A stretch of DNA of 64,000 nucleotides from Lates calcarifer. Taxonomy: Eukaryota; Chordata; Actinopteri; Centropomidae. The stretch covers positions 6,856,843 to 6,920,842 of the forward strand of contig NC_066844.1 of the NCBI RefSeq assembly GCF_001640805.2, read 5' to 3'. Of the stretch, positions 1-10,677 are shown piece by piece; the stretch's first letter is position 1, and every line of letters begins with the position of its first letter. Below the pieces are notes generated by a model. The model did no database searches. It saw nothing but the letters and a program-made list of their open reading frames with translations, and was not told the origin of the DNA. Position numbers and translations under genes: made by a program.

Positions 1-1198
1 TTGCAAGCAGATCATGCATTTTATTTTTCAATAGCCAGGGTATGAGTCACCGACTTTGCTCCTTTCCACGCAACTATGGTGAGTTCACGGTGTCAACAAT
101 TTGTTGGGGAAAAGCTTACGCTTGGCTGAGTGCCGAGCTGGTAGACTACAGTCTCTGGTAAAAGTTTCTAGCTACGTGTTGGTCATACTGATGTGTTTCC
201 TGTAACCAACAGCCCATGTTGTTCACAATCCGGCCTCTACTTCCACCAGAATGAGGAATTAGTTTAGCCTCAATTCGTCTCCTCCTCTGGTAAAATGTTT
301 TCCACTACAAAGACATCTTTGTGCGTGTTGTTGACTGGACATCAGCTTCCCAAATCGCCTCTGATTTCCAATAACCCTTTGCAGGCTAGTTCGAGTGGCT
401 TTCAGGGGAGATCGCACGAAGGTAGCGACTCTGGCTCATTGACAGATATGTTACGTGGAGAAATGTGTACACAACTAAACAAGTTTATTGTTTGACATTA
501 AACCTAATGGAGGCTCCATTAGGATTTTGGAATTGGGAAAGTCATAATGTAAACACCGTAAAATGCAGTGTTGAAGGCTAACCGGGTATCACTACCTGGG
601 CTGCCTTCTAGCTAAAGCTAACACAGCTAACGGCTACATATCAGTCCAATGTTTGGCTAGCAGTACCAGTTGCATTAACGCTAACATAGTTAACAGTCAT
701 TTAGCTTGCCTAATTATATCTGACATGAGCAGATGGATGTGTTAGCCTGCCACTTTAAAAATCTAAACAATGATTTCTATCTCTCCGACCGCTCCTAATG
801 ATAAAGCCACCACTAGCGAAAGCCTAGTCTATGGGTTGTGGTCGCTGGCCGAGAGCCGGCTGCCCACAGATGCTACAAGGCTAGTTAGCAAGCTAATGTT
901 AGCATGCAGCTAGCAGGATGGCTCTATGTATACCGATGGGTATAAAAACCGGAGGCTGCTACCTGCACAGCTAAAGAGGCTTACATAACACCGAGTACGA
1001 GCTGAAAACTAACGTTTAATTCACAACTTCAGAGGACAACACAGGGGGCTAAGAAAAGGGTGAGTCATTGTTCCCAGCTGACATAATATTACAAATATGT
1101 GGATACATCTATCGATTTACAGACAGAGAAGACAGTGAAAGCAGCTACGGCAGCTAATGTTAGCTTGGCCCGCCAGACAGCGACATCACCGGTCTCAC
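1..1198 (-). other. nudt3: nudt3 intron 1 (donor side, partial)
   Basis: This is the stretch immediately downstream, on the minus strand, of the nudt3 first coding exon. It opens with the minus-strand splice donor GTGAGA at 1198-1193. I looked for the next nudt3 exon, which should resume with the beta-strand and Nudix-box region, and did not see it, so the intron continues past the left edge. The interval holds no supported gene. From about 590 to 915 it is dense in GCTA/TTAGC motifs, described separately. Confidence 0.8.
590..915. repeat. GCTAGC/GTTAGC-rich degenerate motif cluster
   Basis: Short words such as GCTAGC, GCTAAC, GTTAGC and AGCTAA recur many times here, for example around 608-632, 654-706 and 871-915. 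A further instance, CAGCTAATGTTAGC, is at 1150-1163, inside the intron donor region. The words are palindromic or near-palindromic and not in exact tandem register. Similar clusters are common near gene starts in percomorph genomes. I cannot assign them to a named repeat family. Confidence 0.45.
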
Positions 1199-1297
1199 CT
1201 CCTCCTCGGTCTCGCTCCTGAAGCAGAGACAGGCGGCCCGCTTCTTGTAGCCATCCCCGTCGTACGTCCGGGTTTGGTTGGACTTGAGCTTCATCAT
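1199..1297 (-). CDS. nudt3: nudt3 (DIPP1) first coding exon
   Basis: On the minus strand this encodes the first 33 residues of diphosphoinositol polyphosphate phosphohydrolase 1, a cytosolic Nudix hydrolase. The enzyme removes the beta-phosphate from diphosphoinositol polyphosphates (PP-InsP5, bis-PP-InsP4) and cleaves diadenosine polyphosphates. The protein starts MMKLKSNQTRTYDGDGYKKR and continues through AACLCFRSETEEE. It matches remembered human NUDT3 at 32 of 33 positions and fits the paralogue NUDT4 less well (MMKFKPNQ..., YDREGFKK). The start is the first of two adjacent ATGs at 1297-1292, as in the family. The exon ends at GAG followed by donor GTGAGA (1198-1193). The Nudix box and catalytic residues are in later exons left of the window. 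Which teleost nudt3 co-orthologue this is cannot be told from one exon. Confidence 0.93.
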
Positions 1298-1600
1298 TTC
1301 GGGGGCACAAAAGTTCAAAAGTACAGCTAAGTTTACCACTTATAAAGATGATGGTTGTAGACGCAAAGTCCTCCTCCGGGGAACCTCGGCGTTTTACTTA
1401 AAAAAAATAACTTCTTCTTCGCTTCATTTTCACAAACCTAGGCACATCTACGGCACGGTCGCCATTACAAGGAGCCGCTACGCCCACGACGTAATTTAAC
1501 CTTTAATAGCTCGGGGAGCGTAAGAAAATTACCTATCGGGCGTTGAAGAATTGGGACAACGGATCGGGGGGGAAAACGCAACACCACGCTGTGACTGGAG
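1298..1600 (-). promoter_or_regulatory. nudt3: nudt3 5' leader and promoter region
   Basis: This is the sequence immediately upstream of the nudt3 start on the minus strand. It is relatively rich in CpG. It has an inverted CCAAT box (ATTGG on the plus strand at 1550-1554) and a CRE-like ACGTC core near 1488-1492. A TATA-like CTTTATAAG reads on the minus strand near 1340-1348 but is probably too close to the ATG. A six-codon upstream ORF (MATVP, stop) lies at 1465-1448. The transcription start cannot be fixed by eye; about 1450-1490 would suit the CCAAT box. Confidence 0.5.
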
Positions 1601-1891
1601 TGAGCCGGTGGAGGAAACTGGCAGTTTTGCCTCCAACTTGCCTGCCACGGCCACTTGTTTGAGGCTGATGTAACTATGAGCCTGTAGCACCTCTCCTCGA
1701 AGAATTAAAACGTTACGTTAGCCACGTAGTCTGCTGTCAAAAATTGCTAAATGGGATGCAGGGTTGGTTAATCAGTTTCAGCACCGCAGGTAATGGACAG
1801 CGCCAGCATGATCCTCAAAACTGATCCAACAACATGAACTAAAATGGTAGGCTGGTCTTAGGTAAGAGGTTACCAGTGTCATATAACAGTT

Positions 1892-2235
1892 AGGGGCTGA
1901 AACACCTAGTAGGTTAATCGATCGGGCAATAGGCAGAAGCTAAATTGACAACTATTCGATAAACTGTTAATTGTTTCAGTCATTTTTCATGCGTGAATAC
2001 CAATCATTTGCAGGTTTCTGTGAATAATATTTTGTGAGAATTTGATAGTTTTCTGTGACACACATGAGAGTAATAGATCTTAATATCTTAATAAGCAATT
2101 CGAACGGGGCCATTATCGCTATTAACGAATATTTTAGAAAGATTATTCAATAATGCTCTTAAAGGATTAATTCATTATCAAAATTGTTGCTGAATAATTT
2201 ACTGTAAATCATTTAATTTAATTATTGACCATAGT
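1892..2235 (+). repeat. Degraded copy of the TTAATCGATTA-type MITE family
   Basis: It begins AGGGGCTGAAAC and soon has GGTTAATCGATCG, then attcgataaactgttaattg. It ends with an AT-rich segment containing ATTAATTCATTATCAAAA. This is the decayed pattern of a very common teleost non-autonomous repeat whose intact ends read roughly CAGGGCTGCAACTAAC. Only the left end is convincing and the right boundary is approximate. Confidence 0.5.
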
Positions 2236-3059
2236 TTAACCTCTAGATCTGATACCCAATAATACCAAGGCCAAAATCATTCATGTTAATATTGCTGCCC
2301 ATACCTTTTTATTGATTAAGATGGCTAACATGCTATCATGTCTGTTTGAGCCATGATAATGTGAATGCAATAAACCTTTCTTTTCACTGCTCTCAGACAT
2401 TACTTACTCAGAAGCATCTTAAAGCAGTATACACTTTTAAATGGGAAATAACAAATGTGTGGCATGAATTCTCTGAACCAGTGAGTTATATGCTGTAAGC
2501 ATGCACACAGAGGCAGCATAGTGCATGCATGACAAGTGTTCAAGGGCCCTGGATGTGATCTTACTTCATTTCAGTCTTCTTCCGTTCTTGCATTCAGTAG
2601 ACATTTCTGAATCTTTGTCTTTTTCTCCATAAAGAGGTGCAGATCTTTTTTGCCTCTTTGTCTACTGTGTAACAGTATGTGCCCATGCCTACTTCCTAAG
2701 TTTGAAGACATTAATCTTTTGTGGGCCTATGCAGCCCAAATATATATTAATGGAACTGCTGGAATGAAAACAATATCTAATGGAATATGAGGTTATAGGC
2801 ATTAAGATAATGACAAAAGCACCTCACAGTGTGTTTGCATAATTATAGATGAATAAGCAGTTTCTGTGCCACAATTTGGCTACTTCATCTTATTCCCCAA
2901 ACAGCTAGCGCCTGCCTTAGGAGAGGTGGACCTTAACTGTAAAACTAATTTTGAAATTAAAGCAAAACATCTACTGACTCACCAATTGTAAACAATATAC
3001 ACTTACCAATAACATGGGCATGTGACTTTAGATGTGATTTCTTGCATGATGCCATAACT

Positions 3060-3245
3060 GTTTGTTCTGTTCCACTGATTGCTCACATTATTTATGTCAT
3101 CTTATCACTTTTTTCATACTCTGTTTTTACCTTTACATCCTGTTTGTACTTTTTCTGTTGGAAGTCCCGTTGCTTTTACTGCTGCAACAATCCAATTTCC
3201 CACCAGGGATCAATACAATCTTCTTCTTATCTTATTTACTTATAT
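3060..3245 (+). repeat. 3' tail of a non-LTR retrotransposon
   Basis: A T/C-rich lead is followed by CTGCAACAATCCAATTTCCC, then CACCAGGGATCAATACAATC and a CTTCTTATCTTA simple tail. The signature 'aatttccc..gggatcaata(aag)' followed by a short tandem tail is the familiar 3' end of teleost LINEs and their SINE partners. The copy is strongly 5'-truncated, as is usual. Only the tail supports the call, so the exact clade is uncertain. Confidence 0.6.
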
Positions 3246-6157
3246 CCAATATCAAGTTTCTCCCCATAGATGCTGACATTTAAAGTGTTTTTTACCACCC
3301 TCTGATCAAATGTCAGATGACTATCCATTAAAACAAATCTGTTTTCTTCCAGCCAAAAATGTTTTGTCCCAAAAAGGAAAAAAAAGTATAGACATGGGCA
3401 TACAAGAGGTTAGCATAATATTACAAGCACATGCAATATAATTCCATTCTAATACAATAACTCTGCACTAAAACTATTTTTTGTAAAGTTTATAATATAT
3501 GAATTTAGTTGATGCTGTATTTTAGCAAAATTTGTAAAAGTTGGATGATATTCTCTCCCCTTTTATTAAAGCTTTAGATTATATTTAGCAAGTCCCAAGA
3601 AAATTTTAATAACTAACTACACAGTTGTATTGGACAGCATTACAATCAGCGGGTGTTCATGATATTGTGTGCATGTGTGTTGCTTAGCTGACTGATTATT
3701 TATTAAAAACATTACAAGATGCAGGGAAGAAAAGTGTAATTAGTTGGCTGTACCACCCCAGGCCAGTTGCAGGCAGTAAATATGCAACAGTAACATATAA
3801 ACATAATTAAAGACAGTAATAATAAAAAGTTATTTGAAGCAGGAGTCAAAGGTCAAATCAACACATTCTAAGCTGAAGGAAATCATTTAACTTCATGTAA
3901 TTATACACATGCAGCACTACCACAATCATACTGTTGATCACTGAGAGAGGATTATCAGTGAAAACATATACACAATATAACAAAAACCATATCATTCTTA
4001 AGATTTATATATTCTTAAGATTTCATGTCTCAAGACATGTTGCATTGGCAAACTGTAGAATTCATCATCTAATGATTACAAATGTTAAGACACCAAGAAA
4101 AACAAATCCTCCCCCCCGTTTCACCCCATTCTTTCTGCTGCTTCGCTCTTCTTTCAGGGGGATGAGAGCAGGCTTTACACAATTAAACATATCTGTATAG
4201 GGTCATACTCAAGGGGTTGGCACTTTTACTATCTGCAGTTGCTACGGCAACCCATTCTCTTTGCAAGTCTCTGGTGAACCATTCACACACACAGGAGCAG
4301 AGATACAGTCCCTGTCATGTCCAAAAGAGGGCGCTCACTTCTTTCAATAAACACATACCCTAAGCCAGGTTTTGAAAAAGAGAGCCACTCAACTGTAAAA
4401 TTCTTGTGAATTATTTAAAAAACCATTGACCTAGTAATTATTAGGTCATAAGGAACTCCCTGTTTAATTTAGACATCTTCTATTTCTGTCTTCTCTTCAT
4501 ATACAACACTTATTACATGTCTGTCCATCTGGGAAGAAGTTCCTGAGATTCTCTCTTGTTTATATTAAAAAATTCTTCTTTCTGTTGGTTTTCCTCATCT
4601 GGGTCAGTGGCCTAAGGATATAATTGTATATTGTACAGGTTTGTGAGGAAAATGTGTAATTTTTAGCCCATACAAATAAAACTAACTTGACTTACCATGA
4701 CATTAAAAACATTCAGTCATTTCACTGATCGCTGTGTGTAACCTGATCACCTTTATAGCAGTCATGTTATATTCTTATGTAGCAGCAGATAGGCAGAGTA
4801 GTCCCAGCCAGAGTTTGACTGTGGCAAAAGTAAAGAGCACGGAAATTCAGCTGTAGTGCTATATCTCTTAATATGGCAATCCCTGCTGAGATGTATGACA
4901 CACAACCAAAGGCTATGCAGCGGCTGAGGTTTGTTTAATCGAAGACTGCAAAGATGTTGGCAACATTAACCTTTCGAGCACCTTTTTTCTCCAGGTAAAT
5001 ATGCACGTTAATGACTAAATAAGCAGGAGATTGTGTTGTTCTGCCCAAGGCCAGAATAGATTGTGCTTGGCTTCACACGTAAGAGAAGCAATTTACTGTG
5101 TTGTGATTTTCTGGGCTTAAAGTGACATTACCTTTTCTTTGTATGGAATCCAGAAGGTATCAGCAAGCAGATATAATCTAAGATCATTAGTTTCTAATAT
5201 CAAATATTGCATGAAGTCAAATTTCAATGAATATTAAGGAGGAAAAAAAACAAGCATTTAAACATGAGTAATATCCATCATTCTTGTCAATCTGAAAAAT
5301 CTGAATCTTTAGATATGTAATTATCAAACACCTATAACTCCTAGTGTACTTTAATCATATCAATATTTTATCAATCAGTTAATGTCTCAATACTTTTATA
5401 TGCTGTTATATTTAATAAAAGGCTTTCATTGAAGTACATTAACCAAATATATGAATATATATTTTATGTTTGTATCTATTTAGGTAAGTTGCAATTCTTT
5501 CATGATAAAGGTATTTATGGATATTAAATGTCATAACCACCAGGGGCTGCTGTCATGCCAGTTACAACTGGCCCAAACACATTCAACAATCCAACAAAAT
5601 AATGAAAAAAAAAAAACAAAAAGAATAGATACAGTATATCATGAATATATCTAAAAAAAACAAATATTATAATGTGATGATAAAGTGTAAAAGCACGAAA
5701 GATGTTCTTGTGCCTCATGGACCGCACCAGTATCAGGCTTAATGCACAGAGCATGTACCTGCAATTAAATTTTTCCTGCATTTATTTCAGGGTCATTTCA
5801 GAATATCATTGCAAAATATCCTGCAACAATGGGCAGAAACAAAAGACACACAAGGTTCTAGTGAGAAAAAGTGGACTGAGTATGCTTCCACTCTACCCAG
5901 TGGACACCCACAGAAAATGGCTATTTTTAGATCAAAGGTACATGTAACATCCATACTCTGTACTTTAGTGTTCATTTTTTGGATATTTGGCATGCCAGTA
6001 GAAGCATATATCTGAATGCCAACTATAGCACTATACTCTCTCTGTACACAGTTATTTACAAAGACTTGTGGGGTTGATATCTGCCATAAATAATCAGCTC
6101 TAAGTACTGTATTTTGTAATGGATGCTCAATATCAGTAACAATTTTAATTCTTATGT

Positions 6158-6482
6158 TGGGGCTGTGACTAACAATTAGAGGATTAATCTTCTAGTTGTT
6201 TTCTCAATCGTTTGTACCATAAAACGTGGTAATATCCTATTGCCCAACTTGATTGTCCTGTTTTGTCTGACCAAGAATCCAAAACTAAAAAAATATTCTA
6301 ATTACTGTAATTTAAGACTGAAAAACACAATAAACTCACACTTGAGAACAAAAAAACTATAAAATTTTTGGCATCTTAGCTTGGTAAATGACTTAAACAA
6401 GTAATTATTGATTATTGAAATAGCTGCTGGTTAATTCTCTGTCAATCCACTAATCAGTTAGTCAGCTGTTGCAGCTCTAGCC
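6158..6482 (+). repeat. Copy of the TTAATCGATTA-type MITE family with both ends
   Basis: The left end reads GGGGCTGTGACTAACAATTA followed by GAGGATTAATC. The right end, read on the opposite strand, is CTAGAGCTGCAACAGCTGAC followed by TAACTGATTAG. The two ends are degenerate inverted repeats of the CAGGGCTGCAACTAAC type. The interior contains AAATGACTTAAACAAGTAAT and other pieces shared with the copy near 31110-31350. No coding capacity. Confidence 0.6.
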
Positions 6483-7933
6483 CATGCGGCATTTAAAATA
6501 AAATTAACTTTGACACAAATACAGAATTAGGCAGCCTGCTTTATAAAGAACTAAAGATTCATTTTCACAATTGGGGAATAATAATGCCAGAAAACCTATT
6601 GATCTAAAAATAAGAAATTATTCATGCTTTTTATGAATGGTTTGTACTGTGTATGCTGGTTCTACATCTTGGTCACATGGTCCTACAGCAGTGTAGTGGT
6701 AATGACATGTATTCTTCAGATGAAAATATTCTTTTTCCCTGTGCACACACTGTGTCATAGATATAATTTGTACTATAGCCAGACTCCGACTGCTTTTCGA
6801 GTTCAAAGGTTGCACCTGTGACAACTGTCAGCCAGTCAGCATCTCGAAAAAATATATCACTCACACATGGAGCATATGGGCAATCTGCCTGCCCTTGGTT
6901 GGCCTGTTTCATCTTTGTAAAATATTGCTTCAAACAGACGATGACAAACTGATTCATTTCTGTGACTTCCAACTTGTGGGTGTGTTAGACAGTCAGAAAC
7001 TCAATTTTATATAATCAAATGTCAACAGATAGTCTGTATGTGCCCAGAGTTCAATATTAGATGACACAGATGCTAATGAAAAGATGCAAGACAAACATCA
7101 TAGTTCCAACTATTAGATTATTATTTATATGATACTGAGGGACTTCCACGTCTCTCTTCTTCTTCCTCCCTCTTCTTCTTCCTCTTCTTATCACCATTGA
7201 TATTCTTTATGTGAAAACTTTTAAAGCAGCTACTCCTTAGTCAGCTTAATTCAACATTTAGTGAAGGAAGTTATTTAAGGCTAAATTCTCTGTCACAGTT
7301 AAGTCTTGGAAAAAGAGGTAAAGGGTTCTTCATAAGGGAAACCAAACCAGGTCAGAGTTGTCATGAGCAGAGGGTCGCTCTAAATCATATAAACGCTGCA
7401 GGAGCTTTTGGCCTTTTAATGAATCCCATCAATAAAACAGTGACCTCAGAATTTACATTTTGAATAATTCCCATATTGTATCCATGAAATGAGAGACGTC
7501 TGGGGGCAGGTGATTATGCCTCAGTGGCTAGTCTTTTTCACTGGGATTTTTACTAGTGACTGGAATTAACATGGCTTAAATTCTCTCCGCCCCATAGCTA
7601 ATTGAAACAAGTAATCTCCAGAGTTCGCCTTGCACACAGGGACGGGGAGGACTCAGTGGCGTAACTTGTTATCCTCGGAGCAGACACATTCAACAAGACC
7701 GTCTCCCAGTGCACTGCAGCAGAGAGCAAAAGCAGGAATGGGTCTCCTGGTGGAAATAACTTTTGTATCCATTCTCCACAGCTAAATAATTCACTTATTA
7801 TGCTAACTATGCTAAACAGAAATAGAACACTGGTTTGAGGAGCTGACAGATGGAAGAACGCTGATGCTTTGTGGGGTAATAAAGAGATGTAAAACATTCT
7901 GTTCAATAATGTGCACAAGTTAGTTCTGTGATA

Positions 7934-7954
7934 TTTTTTTTTTTTTTTTTTTTT
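7934..7954. repeat. Poly-T tract
   Basis: About 20 consecutive T residues following GATA. Read on the minus strand this is a poly-A tract, possibly the tail of an old retroposed sequence, but no recognisable body is attached. Confidence 0.8.
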
Positions 7955-8637
7955 GTGCATTACTTATAAGGTTCCCTGACAGCTCACAAGACTGTCAGTC
8001 AGTCTAGTTGTGTAGCTAGTATTTGCTCCAGCAGAGGTGGGGATGAATATTCAGAGGCTCAGCTGCCTCAGAGGCCCACAGAGACCTGACACACACCCCT
8101 CCGAGGACCCCCCCCCCCTAATCTCTCCCCTCCCTCATCTCTCTACACATGCACACACACACCCCTCCACTTTCCCTTGATGTGGTGGAGTCAGTCCAAC
8201 ACTCCACAGGTGTGACCCACTCAGACCTGTGAAAGCCTCCACACACCACTCGGCCCTGTGATCAGGAAGGCAGAAAGAGCAGCTGCGCCTATACAGGAAG
8301 CCAAGGCAGAACTATCACCACGAGCCTTTCCCTTTGGACATCATGGAAAATTAATCAACCCCCTTCTCCTGAGACTGCAGGTTACACCCATGCCACAGTT
8401 CAACTGATAGATGAGGGAGTTCTTAGTCTCTCCACAACACACTTTGTCGACTTTTGAAGGTTAACAGCCGAAAGATGGGTCCATCAAGCGCATTAGAGTC
8501 TCAAATAATAACACTCCATGCTCGGTTTAAAACTAATTTCTCGCTTTTTTGCTGGATAATGTTGGACATATATAGGCATGCCTTTGGACATGATTTCATA
8601 TGTTCTGTTGCAGGATGTGGCTGCTGTCAGTCATTGC

Positions 8638-8640
<3 letters not shown>

Positions 8641-8679
<39 letters not shown>
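8641..8679. repeat. (AC)n microsatellite
   Basis: An uninterrupted AC dinucleotide run of about 39 nt, followed by AAAACCTGG. A reciprocal GT run lies about 125 bp to the right. Confidence 0.95.
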
Positions 8680-8682
<3 letters not shown>

Positions 8683-8801
8683 CCTGGAATCTAGATTGAG
8701 TTTTCACACTCTGTGATTGGACTTGATATATTCGTCATGGTCTACGCACAGCATCCCAAGCGCTGTGAGACTCAACATACTGCATAGGCTGCAGCACCTG
8801 T

Positions 8802-8804
<3 letters not shown>

Positions 8805-8833
<29 letters not shown>
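8805..8833. repeat. (GT)n microsatellite
   Basis: An uninterrupted GT run of about 29 nt preceded by CACCTGTAAC. It is complementary to the AC run at 8641-8679. Confidence 0.95.
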
Positions 8834-8835
<2 letters not shown>

Positions 8836-9465
8836 TGTCGACCCAGAAGCATCATACTTGAAATGATGACACCATATCTTCTGTTGTCACCGTGGGAATT
8901 GAATTGATTGCGCGTTACAATATTGCAGATAATTTGATAGTCGCAGAATATCATTGCATTAGACATAACTATATTAATTACTGGGTAAAATAGAATTGTT
9001 GCATCTTGTCTTGCCAGCCCAGATCATCTGCTAGATATGAGAATGTGTCTCAGAAATAGAGTCTTTAACTGTTCTAAATTGAGAGTTATTTAAAAAAAAA
9101 ACAAAAAACATGACTTTAATTAGACTTAACTGCAGGCAGTGTGATTTCTCTGATTGTCTCTCACTTCGCAGAAGAAAATAAATGTGCAAAACACCCGACT
9201 CTGAAGTCTGTGCTGAGAGGTAAGACAGCAAGCGGCCAAATCGACGCTAAGATTAAACAAATGGAAGCAACGGCTGTATGTCACACTTTGACTAGCCTAT
9301 ACAGTGCGCAGCCACTACCACAGCGCTGGTGGTAGCCTATTACATGCTGTAATCTGGCATTCACACCTTTTCTCTCCCCCTTCTCATTCATTGATGGTGC
9401 ATTTCTTCCCTGATAAAGGCGGTGTGCTGCGATGCATTTAACATCAATCACATCCAGTGCACGGG

Positions 9466-9500
9466 GCGCATATAGACTTCCGTCTATCAGCTGGAAAGTG
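9466..9500 (+). promoter_or_regulatory. grm4: Candidate core promoter of grm4
   Basis: A TATA-like CATATAGA lies at 9469-9476 in a GGGGCGCATATAGAC context. It sits just upstream of a stretch that looks like a transcribed leader and ends in a strong splice donor at 9970/9971. If it is used, transcription would start near 9500. This rests on position and motif only. Confidence 0.3.
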
Positions 9501-9970
9501 TTCTTCGCCTCGGGTGTGGGATATGTGCTTCTCTGCTCTATTATCCAGTAAAACGTAGAGAGAGAGCGAGAAAAAAAAATCCCATCTCATTCCTCTCTTC
9601 GTGGGAGCTGTGTTAGTGAGCGGCTTTGTTAGACGTTTCCATTTATTTCCTCATTCGCACACCCCAAAGTTGGGACATGAGACTTTTCAGTACCACTTTT
9701 TCCGTGGACAGCGCTCGCAATGATTCCGGAGGATCGTCGCAGCTTCGAGATGCATGTGGATTCCTTTTGGATACTACTACATTCAGAAACATTGTTCACG
9801 TGTTGATTTAAAAAAGCACCAGAATTGCAGTGGAAATCCTCCCGTGCGCGTCTTTAAACACCCAACGAGATACGAGGTTTTATTTTATTTTTATTTTTTT
9901 ATTATTATTATTTTTGCTTTGGATATGGGTCACTTCTAGTAAAAGGATTCTTCGTTTGCAAGAGAAAGGG
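9500..9970 (+). other. grm4: Probable non-coding first exon of grm4
   Basis: This stretch is richer in CpG than its surroundings (for example near 9710-9740 and 9841-9850). It ends GAGAAAGGG and is followed directly by GTAAGTAC at 9971, close to an ideal U1 donor. It has no long coding frame and several short ATG-started frames. The grm4 start-codon exon at 40150 has a perfect acceptor upstream of its 5' leader, so at least one upstream leader exon is required for transcripts that use that acceptor. This is the best candidate I see. Its 5' end is arbitrary, and the link to grm4 is inferred from strand, donor quality and the lack of another plus-strand gene. Confidence 0.5.
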
Positions 9971-10654
9971 GTAAGTACAGCCACCCAAGCTGCAAAAATG
10001 GGTCATCTGCGGTGATCAAATGTTTAAAAAGAAACGTCGTGACAGTAATTTACTTAATTCTAGTCTTTAAGATGGAGCATTGAAAAGATACTGACAACTA
10101 GGAAACATGATACAAATCTGAGGATGCACGCAAAACATCTCTTCTCGTAACTTGCACGTTCCATTGCTGCTAATACTTAAATTAATCAGTGATTCATAAT
10201 GTCACTTATGAAATGACAGTTTTGAAAAGTAGATATATATGTGTGTAGCCTCTAACAAGGAGTGCAACGCCCAGAACTGTGCTTGCATTGATTGTTTTTA
10301 CGCGTTAAGGCGCAGCGTTTTTGTGTGGAGCTCTGTGCCTTTGCTGCGCTGCAGAGACGCCTGAAGTCTCACAAAATAAGCCTGTGATAAAAGAATGACT
10401 CAATATCCCAAAATGCTACAGCTACGGGCTTTATAAATGTAATTATAGGTACAGCTTTGGAAGCGCAGACTGGACAAAACCAAGGAGAAATCTTCTCTTC
10501 AGTATGAGCCGTGCCAGTTTGACTCTGAATAGCAACAACAGGATGCAAACAGCTCCCCCACATTTATCCCATACCCCACCTCTCTCTTCGTGTCTCCCTC
10601 TCAGCCCCTGAAACAAGTTGAGTCACTCAGGGAGAGCACCCTGGCTGGGTGGCG

Positions 10655-10677
10655 TTGTGTGTGTGTGTGTGTGTGTA
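10655..10677. repeat. Short (GT)n microsatellite
   Basis: About 23 nt of alternating GT in a GGCGTT...ATGGG context. Confidence 0.85.

Larger units (their letters stand above)
1601..9465. other. Intergenic spacer between nudt3 and grm4
   Basis: AT-rich sequence with no exon I can support between the two divergent genes. Reading frames here are short and have no recognisable motifs. It holds several old repeats (about 1892-2235, 3060-3245 and 6158-6482), a poly-T tract at 7934-7954 and two dinucleotide microsatellites at 8641-8679 and 8805-8833. Pyrimidine-rich sequence at about 7155-7190 (CTTCTT runs) is simple sequence. Any distal promoter or enhancer elements would need comparative data. 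Confidence 0.6.

Noticed and set aside
1089..1310. A 73-residue minus-strand frame starting MCPRNDEAQ
   Set aside because: It overlaps the nudt3 exon in a different frame and runs into the intron. The nudt3 frame has near-perfect family identity.
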